A DNA stretch of 64,000 bases from Arthrobacter sp. ZGTC131 (GCF_002929275.1 NZ_PJIK01000003.1:248001-312000); one strand, 5' to 3'. Positions 44,024 to 53,095 are shown, numbered from the stretch's first letter. The notes: a model not told the origin generated them from the sequence alone. Program-made: numbers and translations.

Positions 44024-44773
44024 AGGAAGGACCGCCCGGAAAGGCTGGGCGGAGACATCCGGAACGGCCAACTCCATTAGATCTTCTTCTCCTTAGGGGA
44101 GCCCCTTCCGCCCCCGCGGAACTGTCTGGCGTGTCGTCACGTCCGCCAGCCGCCATACCGCGTTGGACTGGCTACTGCGCGTGATGCCCAGCCTGTCGAT
44201 TGGCTCTCCGCTCCCGGCGTCGTTCCCGCTTCTCGTCGCGATCCACACGAGACAGCAAAGTTCTTCATCCGGTTCTGAGCCATTTCCCTTACGTGGAAGC
44301 GATCCTGAGGGGTCGGAATAGAGGACGGACCCTCGTGATTGGCCGTCGTGGGAAATATAATCGGTCATTGAGGACGTGCGCTGTCGTGAGGATGTCTCTG
44401 ACGAGGAACGTCCGGTTGATCGAACGCCTGGAGGCAGGGTCAGCCGATACCACCTCTGAGTATTCACCGGCCCAGGCCGAAGCCTGTTCGAGGGCTACGA
44501 GGATTGAGTCGCTCGACCCTGCGCGAGCCGCCGAACAGTGCGCGGGCTATAGCTCAGGAGCACTAAGGAGTCCCGCCTCAGCCGGTCCGCGTCTTTCCGA
44601 CAAACAGAGCAGATGACGCTCCTGCTTGGGGAGATGCGGGAGTTCTTGTCCTGTGTCCCTTCTCTGTCCACTGCCAACGGAGCATCCTTGCGGGGCTTGG
44701 CAGCAGTCCGAACCCTTGGCGCATGGTCGGGAAACATAAGTCCGGGTTATCCAGGTCATACAATTTTGGGAAC
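44024..44773. other. Gene-poor 750-bp stretch
   Basis: No frame here has recognisable protein features. The longest (about 138 codons plus strand from 44200; about 124 codons minus strand from 44467) are Ser/Arg-rich and lack ribosome sites. Possibly decayed sequence; nothing else supported. Confidence 0.45.
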
Positions 44774-45610
44774 TCAGCTTCGGGCGTGGGTGAGGGCCAG
44801 GATGCCGGCGGCCATCCGTGTGGCTGCTCCGTGCTGGACGATGTGCGGCTTGCCGGGTATTTCAAGGAAGCGGCCGTTGGCAGCGATGGCAGTTAGTTTG
44901 TGGCACCAGGGCCCGGGGGCCACCGGATCACGGGACCCACGGGCTACTAGGACCGGCTGGGTGACTTTGCTTAAGCGGGCTTCCAGGTCATAGGTCATCA
45001 TCACCGGCAGTTCGGTCAGGTACCAGCGCAGCCCCGAGCGCACGTAGTCGGTGAAGACGATGGCGTTGCCCGAGGGGCTTTCCATCAGGGAGTCCAGTCC
45101 AAGTGCGAGGGACTGGCGCAGGACGCTGCGGCGGGCCGAATCCACGACCGGGCCGATCAGCACCACGTGCGAGACCAGGTCCGGCCGCAGGACGGCGAGT
45201 TCGGTAGCGAACTGCGTACCCATGGAGTGTCCGACAGCGACAACAGGGCTTGCTCCCAGGGTGTCCAGCGTGTTGGCGATGACTGCAGCGTATTCGGCCA
45301 CGGAGATCTGCCTGTCTGGCCTGGCAGTGGCGCCGAACCCCGGCAGGTCGATTGAGTGCGTGTCTCCGTGGGTGGAGAGCAGGGCCTGGAGTCTGCGGTA
45401 ATACCGGTGGGACATACCGATACCGTGCAGCAGCACGAACACAGGACTCTCCGAGGCGGTCTGTGGACCCTTCATTGAGTAAACATGCGCGTCCAGGGAC
45501 CCGGTGGAGACGATACGCGTCGGTGTCTTCGGGTGCCCACCTGTCGGCGGCCTGCCCTGCGTTCGGGGCCTTCCACGCGAGGCCTCTGTTCCATTGGTGT
45601 GGGGATCCAT
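44774..45610 (-). CDS. Alpha/beta hydrolase
   Basis: A 278-residue hydrolase. LLHGIGMS oxyanion region (about 60-67), nucleophile elbow GHSMGT (Ser129), Asp in RGSRDPVAPG and His in KPHIVQHG. The first 30 residues are Pro/Gly/Thr-rich and may be a tail or a sign that the true start is downstream. No partner genes; the upstream neighbour is a lipid-kinase-like gene 118 bp away in the same direction. Confidence 0.85.
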   Translation of the reverse strand: MDPHTNGTEASRGRPRTQGRPPTGGHPKTPTRIVSTGSLDAHVYSMKGPQTASESPVFVLLHGIGMSHRYYRRLQALLSTHGDTHSIDLPGFGATARPDRQISVAEYAAVIANTLDTLGASPVVAVGHSMGTQFATELAVLRPDLVSHVVLIGPVVDSARRSVLRQSLALGLDSLMESPSGNAIVFTDYVRSGLRWYLTELPVMMTYDLEARLSKVTQPVLVARGSRDPVAPGPWCHKLTAIAANGRFLEIPGKPHIVQHGAATRMAAGILALTHARS

Positions 45611-45728
45611 CAGCTCACCCTACGGCGACGGTACGCTGGCCAGCGGCCGAGGTGCTGACCCCTGCCTGCCGTGGCTGGCACTTCGGGGCCGGTATCGTGC
45701 ACAGGGCCGATCCTGTATGCGGACATGG

Positions 45729-46628
45729 TTATCCGAGGGTGGGCAGGGCAGATGGGGCGCACTCGATCCTGACCGGTGTCTTGGCGTCCACGGATTTCAC
45801 TTCGCCGTCGATCTGATACGGCAGCGGCTTGAGCGTGGTGAACTCGTACTTGCTGACGCTGGGCTGGTCGCCCAGGCCCCGGGTGGTCGCGCGCAGGGCG
45901 GTCAGCAGCACGCGCCACTTGGCCATGTGCGGGAAGATGATGACTTCGAATTTTCCGTCCGAGGCCTTGTCGTCGGCTTCGCTGAGTGTGGCGTACTTGG
46001 CCATTTCCGGGATGTTGGCGAAGACGAGGCTGTCGAACTTGCGGCGTTTTCCGTCGGTCTGGCGTATCGTGAAGGGCTTGTATTTTGAGAAGGTCCGCAC
46101 CACGGAGAACATTTCCTTCAGCGCACCTTTGCTGCCTTTTTCAAGATCGATGGCCACCACCGGCGTGAGGCCGAATCCGATGTAGGAGTGGGCGTATTCC
46201 GGGGGCGTGCCGTTTCCCTGCCCGGTGTGAATGTGCAGCAGGTCGATATGGCGGACGTGGCCTTCGGCGATGGCTTGTTCCAGCGGCTTGGTGCCGGTGG
46301 TCCGGCGGTGGTCGTTGGCGTTGCCGGCTGCCATGACGGCACACACTGCCCGGGGGTTTCCGGCTTGCATCACCCCGTTGACGACCTCGTTATAGCCGCC
46401 GTCGCCGCTGACGGACACGATCAGCACGTCCCCTCCAGTGGCTGCGGCCTGGCGGGCGAGGTCCACGGCGTGCCCGGCGTGGCTGGTCGGCTGCAGGTTG
46501 ATCTCCGGCGTGTAGCGGAGGAGTTCGCCGAGGCGGTCCTGCAGCTGCTCGGCCAGTTTGGGGGCGTCGCCGGTGCTGTTGGGATTGAAGATGATGACAA
46601 TCGAATCGAACGTCCGTGCAGATTCCAT
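45729..46628 (-). CDS. Diacylglycerol kinase family (lipid kinase-like) protein
   Basis: A 299-residue cytoplasmic protein of the DAGK/sphingosine kinase catalytic family. IVIIFNPNSTGD (about 10-21) and the ATP-binding glycine motif GDGGYNEVVNG (75-85, family form GDGTxNEVxNG with Thr replaced by Gly) are present. It would phosphorylate diacylglycerol or a related lipid. CCGGAG precedes the ATG; an open frame continues 240 codons upstream but with low-complexity, shadow-like composition and is rejected. Confidence 0.88.
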   Translation of the reverse strand: MESARTFDSIVIIFNPNSTGDAPKLAEQLQDRLGELLRYTPEINLQPTSHAGHAVDLARQAAATGGDVLIVSVSGDGGYNEVVNGVMQAGNPRAVCAVMAAGNANDHRRTTGTKPLEQAIAEGHVRHIDLLHIHTGQGNGTPPEYAHSYIGFGLTPVVAIDLEKGSKGALKEMFSVVRTFSKYKPFTIRQTDGKRRKFDSLVFANIPEMAKYATLSEADDKASDGKFEVIIFPHMAKWRVLLTALRATTRGLGDQPSVSKYEFTTLKPLPYQIDGEVKSVDAKTPVRIECAPSALPTLG

Positions 46629-46959
46629 GATGCGCTCCGGGTATTGAGTCGAAGTGCCCGCCAGGGGCACCGACGCGGGAAAATCCGTAGTAGGCCAAAC
46701 TGCCGCTTCTGAACCGGGACGTCCAGAGGCGGTGCGGCTGTAAATCTGCCTGGTGGTGAGCTTCGCCGCTGCCCGTCTGAGGTCCCGTCCTGCGGTTGCT
46801 GGACCCCGCGGTCCAGGAGGGCTGCGATGCAGGACGAGCTTTGCCGGTTCAGGACGCCCCGGTGTCCACCAGGAGGTGGTTGTCGGTGTCGCAGGCCGGG
46901 CGCCCAGGGTGTTGTTCCCCGGGGCTGGTGTTTGTCCTGCGGCAGGTAGGCGGCGGCAG

Positions 46960-47166
46960 GGCCGGTCATGCGCAGTCCGTTTGGCCCGGTGCCGAGGCGG
47001 TTCTTCATCGCGGTCCAGAAGGAGCTCTCGGTCCGGGGCGGGTTCCGGGCACGTGGCACCAGCTGGTGTACAGCCCGTACAGCGGGGCAGCTGCGAGCGT
47101 GGAGCCGGCGTCGCGGCCACGGATGGTGGCTTCCTGGAGGAACAGGTTGAACTGGGAATGTGCCAT
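46960..47166 (-). pseudogene. Frameshifted small gene, unknown family
   Basis: From an ATG with GGAAAGAG upstream the frame reads MAHSQFNLFLQEATIRGRDA, then APLYGLYTSWCHVPGTRPG before hitting a stop at 47005. The neighbouring frame continues naturally with TESSFWTAMKNRLGTGPNGL and RMTGPAA. Adding one base in the run near 47032 would join them into a protein of about 80 residues. A single-base deletion or sequencing error is the likely cause. The end position is approximate. The remaining flank to 46629 shows nothing recognisable. Confidence 0.55.
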
Positions 47167-47383
47167 GGTGGCTCTTTCCGTTGCGCTGCGCGAGGTGCCG
47201 CCGTTCGGCTACAGCAGCTAACGCCCCGGGGCCCGCGCTGGGGCTGCCGATGCGGATTGTCCGGTGACGCGTGGCAGCTCCGGACGGGACATGCAGTGAA
47301 AGAGACCTGGTGCAGCCCCCGCTTCGGAGGGGCCGCACCGGGATCGCTCATCGTCGGGGCTGCTTATGCCCGGACGGTGGAGC

Positions 47384-47659
47384 TTAAGCGTGCGTGTGGT
47401 TGCGGTTTCCTGCCTTGGCCAGGCCGCGTGCGACCATGAGCCCGACGGTCAGCCACGTGATGTACTGCATCGCGTCGCTGGCGTTGAAGACGTCGACGCC
47501 GTCTTCGCTGGCATTGTCCCCGACCACGGCCGCGGTGATAATCGTTGCCAGCACGGCTGCGACGTAGACGGCGAATTCCAGCGTCCTGGTCGAGGACTTC
47601 ACGTCGTTCGCGGGCCTGGCGTTGTCGTTGTGGGTGGCCTGGGTGTTGTGTGCAGTCAT
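47384..47659 (-). CDS. Small two-helix membrane protein, unknown
   Basis: A 91-residue protein. The polar N-terminus (1-23) is followed by two hydrophobic segments (LEFAVYVAAVLATIITAAVVG, about 27-47, and DAMQYITWLTVGLMVARGLA, about 62-81). CAGGAG precedes the ATG. It is divergent from the TetR gene at 47813, with a palindrome between. I do not recognise the family. Confidence 0.7.
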   Translation of the reverse strand: MTAHNTQATHNDNARPANDVKSSTRTLEFAVYVAAVLATIITAAVVGDNASEDGVDVFNASDAMQYITWLTVGLMVARGLAKAGNRNHTHA

Positions 47660-47745
47660 GGTTTCTCCTGAAGGGGTGGTGTGAGGTGTGCCGGGGCGGC
47701 CGTGCAACCAGGGGTCCCGCTTCTGAAACCTGTGATAACAACTTC

Positions 47746-47772
47746 TCTACGCTGTAGACTTTACCTGTAGAC
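47746..47772. promoter_or_regulatory. Candidate operator between membrane-protein and TetR genes
   Basis: TCTAC-GCT-GTAGA (47746-47758) is an inverted repeat; CTGTAGAC is repeated directly at 47752 and 47765. The position in the divergent region suits autoregulation by TetR. Confidence 0.55.
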
Positions 47773-47812
47773 CACCGGGATAGCAAGCAGGCTTACTTTT
47801 CTTCCTTGGGGT

Positions 47813-48559
47813 GTGACTCTCTCACTTTTTCTGCCGACAGGACGGAACCGATGCCCCCCCGACCAGAACCCCCTGAACTTCCCGCCCTCCGGGCGCAAGG
47901 CTCGGCTAACCAGGGAGCTTGTGCTGTCCGCCGCACTGAGGATTGTCGACACCGAGGGCCTCGATGCGCTTACGATGCGCCGGCTCGGACAGGAATTGGG
48001 CCGGGATCCGATGAGCCTGTACCGGTACGCGGCCAACCGTGCGGCGCTGCTGGACGGGGTCAACGAACTGGTCCTGAACGAACTGGCGATCTTTCCCGAG
48101 GACCGGGACTGGCAGGCGCAGCTTCGCCGCATCGCCCACGACCTACGCCTTCTGGCCCTGAGCCACCCCAACGTCGTCCCCCTGCTGGTCACGAGGCCGC
48201 TCTCCACGCCGCTGGGCCTCCGGCCGCTGGGCATCCTGCGGCCCCTCGAGCAGATCCTGTCCCTGCTCATCGACGCCGGGTTCCCTGCCGAGGATGCCCT
48301 GCACGTGTACAGGGCTTACTACGGGTTTCTGTACGGCCACATCCTCAACGAGCTTCAGGAGTTCATTGTGGACCCGGAAGAAAACGAAGCCCTGCTCCGT
48401 CTGGGCCTGCACCGGTTGCCGCCAAAAGAATTCCCGCGCCTCCGCGCACTGGCCCCCGTCCTCGCCGATTACGACGGCGCCGCCGAACTCGACCAAGGAA
48501 TCAGCATCCTGCTCTCCGGCCTAGCAGCCCAGCTCTCCCCGCCCCCAGCCACGCCCTGA
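47813..48559 (+). CDS. TetR family regulator (tetracycline-repressor-type C-terminal domain)
   Basis: A 248-residue regulator. The HTH is at about 30-75 (LTRELVLSAALRIVDTEGLDALTMRRLGQELGRDPMSLYRYAANRAALL), in the MSLYRY/MALYRH style of the TetR_C_1 group. The C-terminal domain has YRAYYGFLYGHILNE. The start is a GTG with no ribosome site; a leaderless or later start is possible. It presumably controls the divergent membrane protein. Confidence 0.85.
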   Translation: MTLSLFLPTGRNRCPPDQNPLNFPPSGRKARLTRELVLSAALRIVDTEGLDALTMRRLGQELGRDPMSLYRYAANRAALLDGVNELVLNELAIFPEDRDWQAQLRRIAHDLRLLALSHPNVVPLLVTRPLSTPLGLRPLGILRPLEQILSLLIDAGFPAEDALHVYRAYYGFLYGHILNELQEFIVDPEENEALLRLGLHRLPPKEFPRLRALAPVLADYDGAAELDQGISILLSGLAAQLSPPPATP

Positions 48560-48675
48560 CAGGCGCCCCCCGCCCCTGAAAGAACGGATTCCTGTTACCG
48601 CAGAAGCTGCGGAAGCCGCGCCCAAAGGGCGGGCGGCTCGGAGTCCGGGAACGGCGGGGTCAGGAAGCGCTCGAG

Positions 48676-48967
48676 TCAGGGGCCGCCATCGATGATCCAG
48701 CCTTCCTGGTACTCCGGATGATCCGCGTAGATGGCGGCGAGGCACATGAGGACATACCGGCTGGTCCCGCCGACCGCCGTCGCAAGATCGGTGACCAGCA
48801 GCAGGGCGTTGCCCAGACTTCCTCTTCGCCGTGCATTCCGCCAGGACGCGGGCGAGACCAAACCACCCGAAGGCCCGTCCCGGCCGCCCCGAGACCTTCA
48901 AGCCTTCCCGGACAGCGGCCCCATCTTCTGCGACCCGGGCTTCGAGGAATTCAAGGATGTCGGCCAT
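48676..48967 (-). pseudogene. DUF6221 family protein, frameshifted
   Basis: One frame starts MADILEFLEARVAEDGAAVR and runs to ARVLAECTAKR; another frame then continues LGNALLLVTDLATAVGG, RYVLMCLAAIYADHPEYQEG and WIIDGGP with a stop at 48676. Together these form a typical DUF6221 protein (N-terminal MxxxEFLxARxxEDE, C-terminal LAxxYxDHPxYxxxW) of about 97 residues. One indel near 48815-48830 splits it. The family has no known function. Confidence 0.7.
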
Positions 48968-49114
48968 GAGCCAGTCCTCGCACTACGGGCCTGCAGCGGT
49001 TGGAGGCGTAGGTCAGCCGGTGTCCCGTCACGCATGAGAGCCTTCCGGGAACCTCCGTTTCATTGCGGCGATTCGGCAGGAGGCGGAAATTCCGAAAGTA
49101 ATTAGGAAGTGTAC

Positions 49115-49146
49115 TTACTATTCAATAGTAATCATGCTTACTATTA
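49115..49146. promoter_or_regulatory. AT-rich palindrome before the stress cassette
   Basis: TTACTAT-TCA-ATAGTAA (49115-49131) is a perfect inverted repeat, and TTACTATTA follows at 49138-49146. TACTAT could be the -10. It lies 53 bp before the first gene of an operon whose last gene is a MarR regulator, a likely autoregulatory operator. Confidence 0.6.
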
Positions 49147-49198
49147 TCCAGCGTGCTGGTTCATCAACAGCAGCTACCCCTGAACAGGAAAGAGAGCA

Positions 49199-50017
49199 AT
49201 GATGACCGAGAACCAATGGCCGCAGACATCTGACCCCTACGCGGCCGACCCGTACGGCACCCCAGGAACAGCGACCTCATCCACGACGCAGGGTGGGGCC
49301 ACCACCAAGAAGGACTCGGTGAAGGAAGAAGCGTCGAACGTGGCCGGGCAGGCAGCAGGTGCAGCCCAGGGTGTGGCCGAGACTGCCAAGGCCGAAGTCG
49401 CGAACGTCGCGTCCGAGGCGAAGAGCAGCGCCAAGGATCTTCTGCATCAGGCGAAGACGGGCATGACGGACCAGGCAGGGGCCCAGCAGCAGAAGGCCGC
49501 CGAAGGGATCCGCACGGTCTCCTCGCAGCTGCGCACGATGGCCGACGCTCCTGAGCAGCAGGGTGTCGCGTCCGATCTGATCCGTCAGGCCGCGGACCGT
49601 TCCGAATCCGTCGCGTCGTGGCTGGAGAAGAGGGACCCGGAATCCCTGCTGGGAGAGGTTAAGTCCTTTGCCCGCCAGCGGCCAGGGGCGTTCCTGCTGA
49701 TCGCGGCCGGTGCCGGTCTGCTCGCCGGACGGCTGGGCCGCAGTCTTCAGGCCGGCGCCCCGTCAGCCACGGCAACGGCAGGCGGCGCCGCTGCGCCGCA
49801 GGCGGCCCGGACCCTGGCTCCTGAGAGCACCATCGCCTCGGGGATGGGTGGGCCGTTCTACGAGGAAACCACCACCGGTGTGCCCGCCTACGGGGAACCC
49901 ACCATCCAAGGCACGGGCGGGGCCCGGGCACAGACCCTTCCGGGAAGTTCCACCGCAGGGGTGCCGCTGCGCGACGTTGAGGACCCGTACGCAGAGGGTG
50001 AAGGGCGCCACCTGTGA
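49199..50017 (+). CDS. LEA-like/membrane-associated hypothetical protein
   Basis: A 272-residue protein. The Gly/Ala/Lys/Glu-rich amphipathic region (about 35-105, with KEEASNVAGQAAGAAQGVAE and NVASEAKSSAKDLLHQAK) resembles LEA-type repeats. A single hydrophobic segment GAFLLIAAGAGLLAGRLGR (about 163-181) follows, then a flexible tail. AGGAAAGAG precedes ATGATG. It is the first gene of a four-gene cassette with overlapping stop/start codons. Role in envelope or desiccation stress is an inference. Confidence 0.75.
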   Translation: MMTENQWPQTSDPYAADPYGTPGTATSSTTQGGATTKKDSVKEEASNVAGQAAGAAQGVAETAKAEVANVASEAKSSAKDLLHQAKTGMTDQAGAQQQKAAEGIRTVSSQLRTMADAPEQQGVASDLIRQAADRSESVASWLEKRDPESLLGEVKSFARQRPGAFLLIAAGAGLLAGRLGRSLQAGAPSATATAGGAAAPQAARTLAPESTIASGMGGPFYEETTTGVPAYGEPTIQGTGGARAQTLPGSSTAGVPLRDVEDPYAEGEGRHL

Positions 50018-50445
50018 GCAGCCAGATACCGGAGCCACCTCCCTCTGCCGCGCATGCCAAGGCAGACACCAATTCCCTTGGCGAGCTGCTGGGTGACGTC
50101 ACCCGGGACCTGTCCACCCTGATGCGCCAGGAACTGGAACTGGCCAAGGCCGAAGCGAAGCAGTCCGCCACGAAGGCCGGCAAGGGCGGCGGCATGCTCG
50201 CCGGCGCCGGCGTCGCCGGGCACTTCGTGCTCCTGTTCCTCTCCATCGCCCTCTGGTACGCCCTGGGCGAGCTGATGGGCCTTGGCTGGTCCGCCGTCAT
50301 CGTCGCGGTGATCTGGGGCATCATCGCCGCGGTCCTCGCCTCTGTCGGCCGCAAGGAACTCAAGAAGATCAAGGGCATGCCCCAGACCGCAGAAACACTC
50401 CAGGAAATCCCACCGACCCTCAAACCCAATGGAGAGATCCGATGA
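50014..50445 (+). CDS. Holin-like superfamily (phage_holin_3_6 type) membrane protein
   Basis: A 143-residue protein. The cytoplasmic amphipathic helix LGELLGDVTRDLSTLMRQELELAKAEAKQSATKAGKG (about 23-60) is followed by two membrane helices (about 66-88 and 92-112). This layout is typical of the actinobacterial phage-holin-like family next to DUF3618 proteins; it is not evidence of a prophage. The GTG start overlaps the preceding stop (GTGA). Confidence 0.85.
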   Translation: MSSQIPEPPPSAAHAKADTNSLGELLGDVTRDLSTLMRQELELAKAEAKQSATKAGKGGGMLAGAGVAGHFVLLFLSIALWYALGELMGLGWSAVIVAVIWGIIAAVLASVGRKELKKIKGMPQTAETLQEIPPTLKPNGEIR

Positions 50446-51083
50446 GCGAGAACCCGGACGCCATCCGCGCCGACATCGAAGAAACCCGCGCCCGCCTAGG
50501 CACGAACGTGGACGCCGTGGCCGACAAGGTCACACCCTCCAACATCGTCAACCGCCAGACCGAGAAGGCAAAGGACAAGGTAAAGGACGCCGTCTTCGGC
50601 GTGAAGGAGAAAGTCATGGGAGGCGCGGACACCGCCACGTCCAAGGTCTCCTCCGCCACCGGCAGCGCAGGCTCCACCGTGGGTGATGCCGGATCCACCA
50701 TCGGCTCCACCCTCAGTGACGCAGGATGCGCGATCGCTGACGCACCGCATCAAGCGGCCGCCAAGGCCCAGGGCAACCCCCTGGCCGCGGGCGTGATCGC
50801 CTTCGGCGCAGGGCTGCTCGTGTCCTCCCTGATCCCGCCCAGCCAGAAGGAACGCGAAGCAGCCCAGGCGCTCAAGAGCGCGGCCGAACCCGTCACCACC
50901 CAGCTCACCGACGCGGCCAAGGACATGGCCCAGGGCATGAAGGAACCCGCCCAGGAAGGCATGGAAAACGTCAAGGCCGCCGCCACCGAAGCCGTCCAGA
51001 ACGTCAAAGACGAAGGCCAAACCGCAGTATCGGAGGTCAAGTCCAGCGCCACGGACGCCAAGGACCACGTCCAGAACACGTGA
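50442..51083 (+). CDS. DUF3618 domain-containing protein
   Basis: A 213-residue protein. The N-terminal DUF3618 signature is PDAIRADIEETRARLGTNVDAVADKV (about 5-30). Ala/Lys/Gly amphipathic repeats, one membrane helix (NPLAAGVIAFGAGLLVSSLI, about 109-128) and a second Lys/Ala/Glu repeat region follow. It probably decorates the membrane together with its two neighbours. ATGA overlap with the holin-like gene. Confidence 0.87.
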   Translation: MSENPDAIRADIEETRARLGTNVDAVADKVTPSNIVNRQTEKAKDKVKDAVFGVKEKVMGGADTATSKVSSATGSAGSTVGDAGSTIGSTLSDAGCAIADAPHQAAAKAQGNPLAAGVIAFGAGLLVSSLIPPSQKEREAAQALKSAAEPVTTQLTDAAKDMAQGMKEPAQEGMENVKAAATEAVQNVKDEGQTAVSEVKSSATDAKDHVQNT

Positions 51084-51598
51084 ACAGCCCGGACCAGGTC
51101 CCTGCGCCGCCTCGCGATCCGGCGGGGCGGCGCAGGGAACACCCAAGCCGAGGGCTTGTCCGTTCGGCGGGCCCGGATGACTGGCCGATACACCGGCTTC
51201 TGAGCATTGCCGCACGGCTGGACGAGCGGTGGATCAACCGACACCTCACACAAGTGGGGCTGACCAAGAGTTCCCTCGATGTGCTGGAGGCCGTCGCCGA
51301 GCTCCAACCGGCCAACGTCTCGGCCCTGGCATCGCTGCTCTGCATCAGCAAACAAAGCCTGGGCAGCACGGTGCGGCGCCTTCACGCTGCAGGCTTCCTC
51401 GCCAAGGAACGCGCCGATGACCGCCGGAACGCCGACATTCGGCTCACCGAGCGCGGCGAGTCGGCGCTGCAGGCCGCGGAAGATCTCCTGCACCAGCGCC
51501 CGCACACCGGTCCGGAAGCTGAGAACACGCTCCGCGGACAGCTGGTAGACCACATCCACGAGCTCAGGCAGTACGAAGCACACCACCTGTTCCCATAA
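51080..51598 (+). CDS. MarR family regulator of the stress cassette
   Basis: A 172-residue winged-helix protein: LTKSSLDVLEAVAELQPANVSALASLLCISKQSLGSTVRRLHAAGFLAKERADDRRNADIRLTERGESAL is the MarR core (about 55-125). It has one cysteine in the HTH (about 92) that might sense oxidants. Its GTG start overlaps the DUF3618 stop (GTGA), so it is the fourth gene of the operon and a probable autoregulator. Confidence 0.87.
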   Translation: MNSPDQVPAPPRDPAGRRREHPSRGLVRSAGPDDWPIHRLLSIAARLDERWINRHLTQVGLTKSSLDVLEAVAELQPANVSALASLLCISKQSLGSTVRRLHAAGFLAKERADDRRNADIRLTERGESALQAAEDLLHQRPHTGPEAENTLRGQLVDHIHELRQYEAHHLFP

Positions 51599-51620
51599 CC
51601 ACCAAGGAGCCCACGATTAG

Positions 51621-51959
51621 ATGACCACCAACCGCGCAACCGGACCCAAGTCCAGACTCCAGACAGCATCCCAGGCCGTCGGTGCAGTCTTCCTGCTCGT
51701 CGGCATCCTGGGATTCATCCCCGGCAACACGAGCAACTACGCCTTGGGATTCGCAGGACACGGATCCGGAGCCCTCCTGCGCGGCATCTTCCAGGTCTCC
51801 GTGCTGCACAACATCGTCCACCTGCTCTTCGGCGCCGCAGGTATCCTCATGTGGGCGGCGGAAGATGGCAGTTTCCCTGATTGCGCATTTGCTGATTCTG
51901 TTACTTTGCGGGGCCGGTTACTGGCAAAGAGTCAGGCTGCCGGTCCTTGGCCGTACTAG
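51621..51959 (+). pseudogene. Truncated DUF4383 membrane protein
   Basis: A 112-residue frame. The first 78 residues match DUF4383 (GAVFLLVGILGFIPGNTSNY, GHGSGALLRGIFQVSVLHNI, VHLLFGAAGILMW). After about 51855 the sequence leaves the family (EDGSFPDCAFADSVTLRGRL...), losing the last membrane helices, and the stop overlaps the 3' end of the convergent SDR gene. A rearrangement join near 51855 is inferred. AAGGAG precedes the ATG. Confidence 0.6.
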
Positions 51960-53023
51960 GACTTGTGTTCGATTTGGATAATGGCGGCTTTCCCAGCCTT
52001 GCTGGCGGCCAGATATTTGCTCCATCGTGTCAGCACGGTTTTGATGTCGGGCTGCAGGAGTCCGTGGTGTTCGGCCAGCCGGTTCGCGGGACCGGTCGGG
52101 TACCTCTGTGGTGAGAGAAAGCTTAACGTCTCAGGGTCTGCTTTGGTGATGGCGCGGGGCAGCCGCTTCACGATCCTTACCGGGACGCGGAGCCTTGGGG
52201 CGCTCACCCCGTGGTGCCGGGCGATCAGGTGCAGCAGTTCCGGCAGTGCCGGGGTGTTGTCGTCCAGGATCCAGTAGGACTCCCCACGAGTCTCGTCCCG
52301 CGCGGGAAGCAGCACCATGAACCGGGCGAGGTAGTCCACGGTAACAACCGGCACGAAAGTACGGGAATTGCCGGGGATGGCCGGCAGCTTGCCTGCAATG
52401 AGGTCGAGGACAGTCGTTGCAAGGCCTAGGTTCTGGTCGGACTCACCCGTGCGGGAGTGCCCGATAACGGAAGCCGGGTTGGCGATCGTCAGCGATACGC
52501 CAAGTTCCCCGGCTCTGGATTTCACTACCGCGTCGCTTTCAACTTTCGATGCCTCGTAGGCGCCCAAGCGCTTGTACTCTTGCTTGCGCTTCTGTTCCGA
52601 CCAGGGGACGGACGTGGGGTCTTGTCCCCCGACTCGGTATCCGGACAGGTGGATCAGGCGTACGTCGGGAATGGTGGCGGCAAATTCAACGACGCGTCGT
52701 GATGTGTCAACGTTCGCGGCGCGGGCGATGTCCGGGCTCATCCCAAAGGCGTAGGCGCCGACGACGTTGTAAATTTCACTGACGTGGCTGAAGTTGAGGC
52801 CGGACAGCCCGATTTCCTCGGATGCCAGATCGGCGCGTTCAGCGTCCAGCAAGTCAACATTGGTGCCCCGGTCGGCCAGCCACTCGCGAAGTGCCGCGAG
52901 GCGGTGGTTGATGTTCCGGAGTGCGGCGGTCGTGGGAATGCCCTGGTCGAGCAACTCTTTGGTCAGCCATCTCCCGATGAAGCCGCTTGCACCGAAGACG
53001 AAAGCGTGGCGGTTGGTCTTCAT
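51956..53023 (-). CDS. NAD-dependent epimerase/dehydratase (extended SDR)
   Basis: A 355-residue extended SDR. The cofactor motif is GASGFIG (10-16) and the active-site pair YEASK is near 156-160. The substrate-binding half contains IANPASVIGHS. No sugar-nucleotide signature singles out a substrate; reductases of the dihydroflavonol/cinnamoyl type are equally possible. It follows the membrane protein at 53096 by 72 bp in the same direction and is probably in the same operon. Confidence 0.88.
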   Translation of the reverse strand: MKTNRHAFVFGASGFIGRWLTKELLDQGIPTTAALRNINHRLAALREWLADRGTNVDLLDAERADLASEEIGLSGLNFSHVSEIYNVVGAYAFGMSPDIARAANVDTSRRVVEFAATIPDVRLIHLSGYRVGGQDPTSVPWSEQKRKQEYKRLGAYEASKVESDAVVKSRAGELGVSLTIANPASVIGHSRTGESDQNLGLATTVLDLIAGKLPAIPGNSRTFVPVVTVDYLARFMVLLPARDETRGESYWILDDNTPALPELLHLIARHHGVSAPRLRVPVRIVKRLPRAITKADPETLSFLSPQRYPTGPANRLAEHHGLLQPDIKTVLTRWSKYLAASKAGKAAIIQIEHKS

Positions 53024-53095
53024 ATTTGGCTCCTCGTGGTGGTTGTGTCAGCGTAGTTGGCGCAGGCGGGCTGTAGGTTATCGTCCTTCTCTCGT

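Noticed and set aside
44093-44616. Overlapping frames on both strands in the 44 kb gap
   Set aside because: Ser/Arg-rich, no ribosome sites, no motif; not distinguishable from chance frames.
46629-47351. N-terminal extension of the lipid-kinase frame
   Set aside because: Pro/Arg/Ser-rich shadow composition without homology; the kinase has a good ATG and ribosome site at 46628.
50014-50445. Holin-like protein taken as a prophage sign
   Set aside because: It belongs to the actinobacterial holin-like family that travels with DUF3618 genes; no other phage gene is present.
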